Assembly (NCBI RefSeq): GCF_000499385.1
Contig: NW_013654614.1
Coordinates: 1 to 17,809 of the forward strand
Direction: 5' to 3'
DNA: 17,809 bases
Origin: Eimeria necatrix
Lineage: Eukaryota > Apicomplexa > Conoidasida > Eucoccidiorida > Eimeriidae
The notes beneath the pieces are model-generated. The model made no database searches. It saw nothing but the letters and a program-made list of their open reading frames with translations, and was not told the DNA's origin. The translations under genes and the position numbers were made by a program. Of the stretch, positions 1 through 8,928 are shown one piece after another. Numbering within the stretch: position 1 is the first letter of the stretch; each line of letters starts with the position of its first letter.

Positions 1-294
1 AACCAGCGTAACAATCCACTAACGGCACCTACTCGGCTCATTCGGCTTCATGTTGCCAGCACTCACGCAGCGTTGCACGCGCTTGAAGAACGCACTGCCT
101 GCTTTCACCAGTCGCAGCTCATCACCCTACGTGCGGCCCTCGCTTTCGCCAACACTTTCGACGGTCATCTTCCTTTGCACACGCTACAACACTGTTCCGA
201 CACAGCAAAGAAGCTCCATCCTGAGTCCTTCTCGTCAAGCCCAGACGCCACCTGCAGCACCTTTGCCCCAACACAACACACTGCGCCTCTCTAA
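1..294 (+). CDS. Possible 3'-terminal coding segment, cut by the left window edge; unknown product
   Basis: Frame 1 is open from the first base of the window to a TAA at 292-294, giving 97 codons with no upstream limit visible. The predicted peptide is rich in Ala, Leu, Thr and His and includes a helix-like stretch (ALHALEERTACFHQSQLITL), but I recognise no domain. The main support is composition: over bases 1-360 I count 133 C against 65 G and about 55% G+C, unlike the flanking sequence, and many third positions are C. A competing frame is open from 23 to 424, with its first ATG at 50 (124 codons), so the frame is not certain. An AATAAA at 514-519 could end either transcript. A frame of this length can arise by chance in 17.8 kb. 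Function unknown; this may be a last exon or simply C-rich noncoding DNA. Confidence 0.2.
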   Translation, partial: NQRNNPLTAPTRLIRLHVASTHAALHALEERTACFHQSQLITLRAALAFANTFDGHLPLHTLQHCSDTAKKLHPESFSSSPDATCSTFAPTQHTAPL

Positions 295-513
295 CCACGA
301 CTGGACGTGCGTGATTTCATCAAACTGCAACACGTACTGCCTGATATTCATCCTCAGGCAAAGAGGCCATGATCCATTGCCAACTCAAATGCCGATACGC
401 CTGCATGCACCAAGCAGCATTTAACGCAGCAGCAAACAATTTCCGACCTGCCAACTCCACACCCAACCCCTGTTTTAGGATCATAGTTAGTGATTGATAT
501 CATTTTGCGTGAA

Positions 514-519
514 AATAAA
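514..519 (+). other. AATAAA, possible polyadenylation signal
   Basis: An AATAAA hexamer lies in an AT-rich stretch about 220 bases after the TAA at 292-294 and about 90 bases after the TAA at 422-424. It sits just beyond the point where the C-rich composition of the first 480 bases ends. That position suits the 3' end of a plus-strand transcript. The same hexamer occurs many times elsewhere in the window, for example near 5495, 9251 and 14951, so alone it means little. Confidence 0.15.
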
Positions 520-2439
520 TATTCGGGTGCAACGGCATGGCATCATCTAGAAAATGAGGCAATATAACACAGCAATCAGCCGACTCGTTGAACGTAACAT
601 ACTAACTGAAAGTGCTGTAGAGTCCCTGCACTCACTCTGTTACAGTTTCCAAATCTTCATAAAAGGGTGTAGCATGCGCATGCTCGCGCCCAATGACTGC
701 AGAAAAACAACCCAAAGTACTTACCAGACACTACTGCTGAACCCGTAAGGCAAAAGCCACGCTCGTAGAGCGAATAAAAAGCGGATTGCGCAAGACGGGT
801 GAGCGGCCTGCCCAGTCTACTCAAGGCTTTCTCACTTCCTGAGTTTTTAGGAGAAAGTACGAGAACACAGGAGTCCGTTATTCCAAACGGTCTGCCACTG
901 TGCTTGGCTGGTATTCGCATGTACTCCAGCAGCATCTCCCGATTCAAGTTAAGAAAGCATGTTGAACAGATGGAACCCATGCAGAGAAATACTGAAACTT
1001 TGCAATACGTTGGTTGCGCCAAATGCCAGACAACGTCAAGCTTGATCCTGCCAGGCCGCATGTCTAATGCGCCAGCAAAAGCAACTAGTCAAGAATTATT
1101 AGATGAATCAATGACTGTTTGAATAGAATTATGCAAATCACCTGCTGCAGTCCGCACCAAACCAGTGTACCAGCCATGCGCAAATGCTGCCGCTCAGTGA
1201 TTCCTACGCAGTTGCGCGGCCACTCCACCCTGCCTTGTCCTTGACACACTGAGCGATAGTCGTTGTAGGGTGAAATCATGCATTTTTCGCGCGTCATATG
1301 CATATCGCATTAATCCTTCAACATGATGGACTATGAGCGCAAAATGCCTTGTCCGCATTCGCAATGCTTGCAATTCTGATGAAGGAGTATCAATCTTTAT
1401 GTATTTTCGTTGTACCCACAAAGGGAACGAGGGTCAAATCTCACGGGGTAGCAACCAGTCGCAGTGCCTATCAATTCTCCTTTTTCTTAGTATTTTTGCA
1501 CCTACGCAGAAATTGGAGAGACGCACCCGGACTATGTGTGTGTTCAAATCATAGTCTGTGTGGAGAATGGCGCAATCACTCGTTTGATTGTTATGGACTA
1601 AGCTTCAATGCGCTCCATCTTACTGCCATCATAACAGATATGCAACATGTATCGCCAGCCAGCGCCATTTCCACCAAACGTCTGTAGTGAGATATACAAA
1701 TAAGAAGCAAAATGATGTGATGGACGCGAAAAGTAGCACAGTGCGTCGCCGTACAGATTAAAGCTCCACAACGTCTTCTCTAGACGGCACTGCAAGTATA
1801 GCTGCATCCCGCACGTGTCACGCAGTTAATTCACCTGCTACTACCGGGCTAACGGCCATGGGGTGTCAAGAGTACCTCAAAGCTGAGTACAGGCTCGGCC
1901 TTGGGGCGGTTGCTCGCGACACACTTCCTTTTGTTGTAAGCACGTCCAATCGTTTATTACCAGAAATGCCATTTTAGAGCAGAGTATGCAGAAAAACAAC
2001 ACGGGCGGTTTCAGTAACCATGCAGCAGCAGCAAGGTTTGTTCCATTGAGAGCAGTGCAAGCTAAGCGTCAACGGTTTCATACGCTGCGCCTTTTTAGTC
2101 TTCGTTCGCCAACATTTACAGGTCATTTCACTCGCATAAAGAATATCTGCGGTCTGCAATGGCTTTTCAGAGTATAACACAAAGCCCGTCCGTACAGCTA
2201 CAAATGCCGACTGGAAGAACTTGTGATGCATTGCGTTTAAGGTGTTTGCTCTTCCGTATCACCATTGTTGCGCGCATTCAGTACCATGAAGCGGGTCAGC
2301 GTGCAAAAAGCTGTACATCCAAGCGTGCCTATTGAGCAGTCTGTCGCGCGATTCACAACCAGAAGTCAACTTTGCCTGAATGATGCGCACCTGGGGGAGC
2401 GCACAGCATGAAATATACTTTTTTCCTCCTAGATCGGGC
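520..2439. other. No gene seen
   Basis: Only short overlapping open frames occur here on both strands, none above 134 codons and none recognisable. The one item of note is two GCATGC hexamers directly abutting at 672-683. I see no tandem repeat, RNA gene or transposon end. Confidence 0.6.
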
Positions 2440-2615
2440 ATGTATGCAGTGTTGACCCACTGACTGCGCTAGCTTACATAGCCCGTCCAAAATTTGACAG
2501 TAAGTGCTCTCAAGATAACTATTCACACTTCTGTGATATGCACCGTCACACCGTGGTGCAATCACGGAAATGAAATTCACCGCGCCAAATAAACAGCTTA
2601 TCCGACTGCCCCGAA
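2440..2615. repeat. Tandem array of ~500-bp units: partial upstream unit
   Basis: This segment matches the last third of the downstream units. The clearest anchor is TGACCCACTGACTGCGC at 2453, which corresponds to TGACTCACTATCTGCGC at 2925 in unit A and TGACTCACTGACTGCGC at 3425 in unit B. Shared short blocks follow, such as the ATAGCC after the anchor and CGCGCCAA shortly before the next unit start. Similarity fades upstream of about 2440, so the left boundary is a guess. Confidence 0.5.
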
Positions 2616-3122
2616 ATGACCCGTAACATACTCTCTAGCCACACAAGCAAAACGCGAGACATTTGTTTTTTGAACTAATCTTTCCTTTTTCAGATGACAC
2701 GTATTGATGATATTCATCCAAACAGGAATGTCAAAAGTTACTCTGAGATCCATCCTACTGATGAAAACTACATAACCGGAATGAAGTATGCATGTATCAT
2801 TCCAAACACTTGCATTTTGAGAGCCCAAGCACGCCCGATTTATCATGGTATGTGTATCCGTATCTGTCATTTTGCAATGCTTAGCCCCCAAAAGAGCCCC
2901 CATCCCCACATCTGTTTCTACGGATGACTCACTATCTGCGCAACTCAGAATAGCCAGAACGGCAGCGACCACTAATATCTCTTGATTAACTCTTTCCAAA
3001 TATATTCTCTGCTTCTCTGACACGAGAATCAACAGGCATTTCATCACTAAAATCACACTCGCGCTCGAAAAAGGTGCTGAAGTCCAAATATTTGCGTTAA
3101 TGGCTTCTCCAGTCAGGTGCAG
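2616..3122. repeat. Tandem array of ~500-bp units: unit A
   Basis: Unit A starts at ATGACCCGTAACATACT and runs 507 bases to the equivalent ATGACCCG of unit B. Internal anchors shared with B include ATCCAAACAGGAATG near 2715 (B: GTCCAAACAAGAATA), the TTAGCCCCC near 2881 (B near 3381), and the TGACTCACT block at 2925, 500 bases before its partner. Open frames in this unit are short and not shared in length with B or C, so the unit does not look like a repeated gene. The copies are heavily substituted, which implies an old duplication. Confidence 0.7.
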
Positions 3123-3623
3123 ATGACCCGCCACATACTTGCTACACCACACAACAAGACAGTAAATTTGCCTCTCCCAAATTATTTATTCTTCATAGAT
3201 CTGGCTCGCATTGGTTGCATTCGTCCAAACAAGAATAATAGAAGCCCCGCGAAGAGTCATTATGCGCAGGCTACCGAATGGCAGTCAAAAACGTACACGT
3301 AGCATCTTAAAGATTTGTTTCCAAAGTGCCAAATAATTCCGACTTAACAATGCATAATCTGAATGTTTCGGTTTGCAATATTTAGCCCCCAGAGCTTGCT
3401 CATCCCCGCACTTGTCTTTGGAAGTGACTCACTGACTGCGCAACCTTGAATAGCTGGAACGATAGCGAACACTAGTACCTCTCGTTATAATACTCTGTAT
3501 AGACTTGCTGTGTTATGTTGACGTAAGAATTGACGCATAGACCAGCACCAAGGTCACGCTCTCATTTCAACAAGGCACGAAAACCCCTAAAGTCGCGCCA
3601 ATGGCTCCTTTAGTTAGGCGCAA
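3123..3623. repeat. Tandem array of ~500-bp units: unit B
   Basis: Unit B is 501 bases from one ATGACCCG to the next. Over the first 40 bases it matches unit C at 34 positions. Further matches to C include GGCAGTCGAAAAC-type sequence near 3281 (C near 3781) and TTCCGACTTAA near 3337 (C: GTCCAACTTAA near 3837). The TTAA at 3344-3347 is intact here and marks the place where unit C carries the inverted-repeat insertion. The first codons of A, B and C could read MTR-x-IL, but the frames diverge or stop soon after, so I do not call a gene. Confidence 0.75.
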
Positions 3624-4357
3624 ATGACCCGCTACATACTTGCTAAAACACGCAGCCAGACAGAAAAACACTGCTGCCTAACCAGTTTTTGTTTTTGGAT
3701 GAGGCTCATAATGATTGCGTCCATTCAAACACGAATAACAAAAGACCTGCAACTATTCATTCTACGCAAACTACCAGATGGCAGTCGAAAACTTACAGGT
3801 AGCACTGTAGGCATCTGCTTCGAAGGATTCGAACAAGTCCAACTTAAGCTGATGCGTGCGCCCCAAAACTATCGCTTGATGCTGCTCAGCTCCAGCATTG
3901 CCCTATCTCCATTATATTCATTAGTGTTGCACTTTTGAATCGGCAAATTTACTTGTAATGGATGGAGTGGGCTTGAATATAATGGAGATAGGGCGATGCT
4001 GGAGCTGAGCAGCATCAAGCGATAGTTTTGGGGCGCACGCATCAGCTTAAGAGCTGGCTTCCTTCCACAGTGCAGCTGTTGAACTGCAGCACCGCTGCAG
4101 ACTAACGCAATCAGTAGCGAATGTTTCACAATTGGCGCGTGCAAATGGTTCGTGGACAAGAGTAACGTCTTCCGCATTTACAGAGGTGACCATGCGCAAT
4201 GCAAATCAAGATACAAACGAATGTGCGGCGACTGAAGAAACGGGCATAGACAGGATATACGCTTCGTCCGTTGCTGTGTCAAGAAATGTAATTTGCCGCC
4301 AGCTCTACTACTGCGCCTCGCCCAACGCGAAACAGGCGACAAACGCTTCCTGACTGT
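3624..4357. repeat. Tandem array of ~500-bp units: unit C, interrupted by an insertion
   Basis: Unit C follows unit B closely up to CTTAA at 3843-3847. After the insertion it appears to resume near GAATGTTTC at 4119 (B: 3361) and clearly near CCGCATTTACAGAGGTGAC at 4172 (B: CCGCACTTG...GTGAC at 3406). The offset between B and C rises from 501 before the insertion to about 760 after it, so about 260 bases were added: the hairpin plus about 60 bases of unmatched sequence at 4051-4110. A sequence resembling another unit start (TGACACCTCTACGTAATG) occurs at 4359, but homology beyond that is too weak to call a unit D. Confidence 0.55.
3843..4051. repeat. Near-perfect 78-bp inverted repeat (hairpin), possible TTAA-flanked MITE-like element
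   Basis: The left arm 3843-3920 and the right arm 3974-4051 are reverse complements at 77 of 78 positions, separated by a 53-nt loop (3921-3973). The one difference pairs T3899 with G3995, which in plus-strand RNA would be a G-U wobble, so such a transcript could form an unbroken 78-bp stem. Both arms end in CTTAAG, leaving TTAA at 3844-3847 and 4047-4050. If those are target duplications, the element is 3848-4046 (199 bp), too small to encode a transposase, and no open frame lies only within it. TTAA target choice is known for piggyBac-type elements, but the terminal bases here (GCTGATGCG) are not the usual piggyBac CCC ends, so the class is inference. The surrounding tandem units are far more diverged than the two arms, so the hairpin is younger than the array or its arms are kept alike by conversion. 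A foldback formed by local inverted duplication is the main alternative. Confidence 0.9.
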
Positions 4358-7300
4358 GTGACACCTCTACGTAATGTTCAGAACATAATTGGTGCACAAC
4401 TGTGCACTGCTGTTGCTGCGTCTCTGTGGCCTGCTGTCGTACTACTGTTCGCGCCTCTTGCTCATCCAGGCACCTTCGAACGGCTATACAGCCGCAAATC
4501 CCTTTATCCCATGTCTTCAGCATCCAGACCACATAAGGAGGCGAACCAGAATCACATCTGGCCGCAAATATCAGACCCTTTCAGCTTCAAGCACCACACG
4601 GTGTGTATCAACCTGGCCATGCACTTTCACCCACGATCTGTACAAACGATTCAAGCCCCACTCTCCCGGACACCGCTTTGTTTAGGAGCATCCACCGTTA
4701 GAATCTCAATTATTATTCTTACATGAAGAAGTGAACGGATAAAGTCTGCATGCATCGAAATGCAGTTCACACTCACAATGTCTACGAACAGCCAGAGAAA
4801 AGTCGCATAATTGGTCTTTCGCACTACATTTGCGGAGCCCTAAGCTGTCAACCAAGGCATTTTGCAGTGCTCTGCCTTAACGCACTGCCTGTGAAGCACG
4901 ACTTCGGCACGCTTTGCGTCGAGCCTTGGATTACTCGAAGAATCTTAATCCAAAAACAATACAAGTAGACTGGATGAGCAATCCCGTATCCATGACGCTA
5001 ACTCCCTTTTCTCTTCTCATCAGGCTAAAATGCAGCTCCTGAAAATATCTGGATCGTCTTGCAGCCCTGCATTCTGCACAAGTGGTTGCACGCAGCTTGC
5101 ACGAGACGTCGTACTAGCTTGAATGTCGCACGGACTGTCACTCACTGAGAAACACTGTAGAACGCACTGACCTTATGTCATTGCACCACAACGCTTCCCC
5201 GAGTGATGCAGACAGCTTTTTGCATCCTATGATGGACTTGAGTGGATGCACAGCTCAAACTGCGTCAGGAACCAACTCATTCGAAAACCTACACCACGCA
5301 CGATACCGTTCTCTACTTCTTTCCTGAAGTTGCCCGCGGCGAAGCACAAAGGTAGTTGTCTTCAACCACCCATTTTTGGGCTTCATGACTTTGGTAAGGT
5401 GTGCACTGTGCGTTTCACATCTCATGCTTTTTTCTAACACGAATTAATATTCAGGATTCTAGTTACGTTTACAATCCGGTCAGAGGCCCATGCTCAAATA
5501 AAAGCTCTCAGCCGTTAGTGAAAACGTTTGCCTGAGTCCAATGGGTTCTCTCCCCTAGTAGCGATTTATATGAATCCAGTTTAAATTCGCTTTACAGTCA
5601 CGTGATGTTTTTTGGGAAAAGCTCGGGTTTGTCTCTGTCGTCTTCATCGGTGCAAGTGCTACAACGTTGGTGCTGCGTCCCGGTTTTCATCGCTGTCATC
5701 TGTTAGAAGCATTGATTATATCTGCTGCCACCATCCACCAGTTTAAGTGTTGAAGTAATTTTCAACATACAACATTAAAATGTACCTTTGGGTTGCGAAA
5801 GAGCGTAGATCATCAATTACCCACCAAGCAACGGAGGAGCTAGTTCACAAGACTACTACAATGTTTGATTCCTAGTTATAAATTTCAAAGCAAACAGTAT
5901 AATAAGCATAAAAATATTTTGTGGTGCCTACTCTCGATAATTAAATGTAATAGGGCCAAGGAAAAAGAAACTAGAACGTGTACGTTTCTTCTGCTGCTAA
6001 CGACCGGCGTCATGCTTTGCATGCAAAAGCCGATTGGAAAGAAGATGCGACAGGATTCTGCCCAGAAAATCAAGGGGCGAAAGTCCAAATGTCCTCACTG
6101 ACGTATCATGCATTAGTTAATGTATGCATTGCACACTAGAATCGCATCCCACCTTTGATTTTGGCCGCATGTTGTGGCCTTGCTATGACGAGCAATCATG
6201 CAGTAACTGTGGAGCTTTTGTAAAGCCCACAACGCGCTTAGGAATCATGATTGATTATCCACACTCGTATGCGTGCAGTGTCAGCGAGACCTCAGTGTGG
6301 GGAAGTTGAGTTGCTTCACATGAAACAGAGGCCTCAGCTTTCCCAGTTCAAGTACGTGCAGATGCAACGATGCTATTTCAATACCCAGACCTTCCGTTTT
6401 TCGTCATGGATTCCAATGTTACGTAAACAAATGACAAGAATCTTATCATGCGAAATTGCCACAGTTCACTTAATACGGATACATGGCCAACTCGAACGTC
6501 GTCACCTGCACATTGTACCCTGTGGCGGAAATTGAGCTGCGTCTCCTTTGAAACAGCTCGTTTCATACGAAGCGGTGGTTACTGTGAGAGAGTTTTACTT
6601 CTCAACCAGTGTGCGGCACGTTCACTGAAAATCGTCGGCGTAGCGCCTTTCTCGCTTCACGTGGAAAACAACGTTCCCTGCGTCTGCTGATTCCCACTGC
6701 CAAAGCGACTATAATCGCGTTCACGAATGGTATATTTTGTGATAACAAATTGCATCGACAAAGTTCCAACGTGTTATGAATTTTAATGTCATGTACTGAT
6801 AGTGCAAAGTTCACCTCAAATGCCGCATGCAACTCCACTACATGGTGTACCGCCATCTCTGTCGGGCACCTTCACAAGCCAGCCAAGCAAGTCAAGAGCG
6901 GTCGCACTATCTTCAGCAATGCAGCATTTCACGTGGGTAAGATTACTTCACGTAGTGTGAGTATGGCTTGTGCTACACCCCTAAATACTTTGACTCGAGA
7001 AGCTTCCAGGAGAACGTGGGAGCTTCACAAATTAAGAACTCTCCATATTGAGCGAGCACGAAGCAAGCACAGCATAAAAACGGGGTCGCAGCACTACAAG
7101 ATGCTTCACGATAGAGGAATATCCAAACCCAAAGCCCACAGTTAGCGCACAGCCACCATTTCCCACGCGCGACTTCAAAGCCCTTCATGTAGTACACGCA
7201 CAATCTGGATAAACCGCAGCCTTTGCGTGCATCAAATTGTACTCCGAGGATGAAGCAGCAGGAACGCAGGAGCTCCCTCTTGCCTTGCATGGGCCAAGCA

Positions 7301-7971
7301 ATTGTTTCAATAACAAATCCATACATCCATACATTTGCGTGTAAACCCTGCCTTACCGTGGCCATCCCTTATATCCGCAGTTTGAGCACAACAAGGTTGC
7401 CTAAAAGGCAGTGCGTATTTATAAGATTCACACATTGTGTTCCTGAAGCCGAGATATAGTGTGCCATTACTACCATGGCCTCGAGGCATGCTGTGTGAAG
7501 CACTGCATGCACTTCAGTGTTTTCTCGTCTGGAAATGCGAAAAAAGCAACATTTATAAGCGCGCCATCTTTAAAGTAAACCTGTCAAGGCAATGGAACCT
7601 GCTAAACGCCACTCATCTGCATCCTTCCTTATACTCTGTTTTTGAAAGGTTCTCCCAGTAAATCACTGCACACAGACAAACACATAGTGAGTTCTCGTTC
7701 ATTTCTTGGCTCCATAAACATTTAAAGAAGGCTAGTAAACGCCAAATTACATCTTGTACGCGCTTACATACTGCACCAGTGAACATTTTGTACCTCCTGG
7801 GTGGCGCAGCCTAGTAAAATGGCTAATCCGCCACTGTCATCTAAATGACACTATGTAGACTACCGCCTCGCGTCACGGTACTTGCCCTCAATTTGATCAA
7901 TCTAACAATATTGAAAACCCACCACCTTTATAAAATGGTTCGGCTGACCGTTTTCATTGAGCACCAGGTAA
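4358..7971. other. No gene seen
   Basis: Open frames here are short and overlap on both strands; none is recognisable. The stretch 4381-4720 is visibly C-rich on the plus strand, and 5440-6110 is AT-richer. There are several GCATGC sites, including a perfect 12-base palindrome TTTGCATGCAAA at 6016-6027. I see no tandem repeat, RNA gene or transposon end. Confidence 0.6.
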
Positions 7972-8008
7972 AGCTAGGCTGCCTATGAAACATTTTCTAG
8001 GCCTAGCT
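7972..8008. repeat. Short hairpin
   Basis: The left arm at 7972-7985 reads AGCTAGG-ctg-CCTA and the right arm at 7998-8008 reads TAGGCCTAGCT. They form 11 base pairs with a 3-nt bulge and a 12-nt loop. No run of T follows that would suggest a terminator, and no gene adjoins it. It may well be chance. Confidence 0.4.
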
Positions 8009-8626
8009 CATTATTTGCTTTAAAATATCTTGCGATTGATTGTTAACATACCACATCCGGCATTTCGCAATAGCAGCGCAGCTTCTGTGAGGAATTTTGT
8101 CGACGCCCAGCGTCCTCTGTGTCTATTGTTCGCAAAAAATCCCAACAGGCAAGGACGTAGCTTACAACCTCATAACCGTCATACAACTAAATGGTATCGT
8201 GTCTCATCCTAATGCTCGACCGTTCCAGCACCGGTGATAAAATTTTAAAGACAAACAAGTGGCGCGATTTCACAGTGGATGGGCGCCAGTGTGTGGTGTT
8301 CACGACATGTCATTTCTATGTAGGGCACTCGCCAAGCATGTTTCGTGTTGCCGCTAAGCCCACGCTAATCTTTTGTGGTTGTTTCGAAAGTGCTGATCCC
8401 CAGAAGTGCTTTCTCAGCACGAGGACCTCCTGCAATGTTAATGAAACGCCAATGCGCTGGACCGGCTGCTCCTGGCTGGAGAAACTCACAATCTACCGCA
8501 CAGATAACCGGTGACTGCACATTATATTTTTTGTGCTCACGCTGCTGATAAGAAAAACATCAGCTATCCACGAGTTCTTGGCTGTTCGCTTACAAGCTGT
8601 CATGACAAGACAGTCTGACTTTCGGA
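8009..8626. other. No gene seen
   Basis: One plus-strand open frame of 107 codons (8191-8514) lies here. It has no recognisable motif and its length is ordinary for chance. No repeats or RNA genes were found. Confidence 0.5.
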
Positions 8627-8634
8627 TATAAAAG
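8627..8634 (+). promoter_or_regulatory. TATA-box-like motif (TATAAAAG)
   Basis: TATAAAAG is a full match to the eukaryotic core-promoter TATA consensus. It lies about 45 bases upstream of an ATG at 8680 that opens an 82-codon frame ending at 8928. The predicted peptide is Cys- and Ser-rich with no motif I know, and a second ATG frame (8687-8923) overlaps it, so the downstream gene is doubtful. In a window this size about one such octamer is expected by chance across both strands. Confidence 0.12.
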
Positions 8635-8928
8635 GCCATATAGAAGGCCTTAGCCTAAACAGCTATTTTTTCGTTAACTATGTTTATTGCTCGTACATGC
8701 GAGTCAACTCCATCCGGCAGTGTTCAGAGTTGTTGTATTGTTCTTTATGAACGAGCTACTCAACTCTCCCAGCCAGTTGATGCTTCTTACTTGTGTTTTT
8801 TTATACATACATCCCACTTTACATATGCAGAAGTGCCAATCTATTCTTGCCGTCCGTTTTTCCACGCACAGTGCCACGGAACTGCTGCGCAGCAGCACCA
8901 AAGCTACCAAAACGGACTGGTGAATTAG

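Noticed and set aside
89..101. 13-base exact match AACGCACTGCCTG at 89 and again at 4879
   Set aside because: A few 13-base repeats are expected by chance in a window of this length, and the flanks do not match.
3822..3842. GGATTCGAAC resembling the reverse complement of a tRNA B box
   Set aside because: The flanking five bases on each side cannot pair to form a T stem, and I found no matching A box or acceptor stem.
3869..4177. Minus-strand open frame that shares a peptide with the plus-strand frame at 3624-3938
   Set aside because: The shared peptide arises because both frames read the two arms of the same inverted repeat. It is not a duplicated protein domain.
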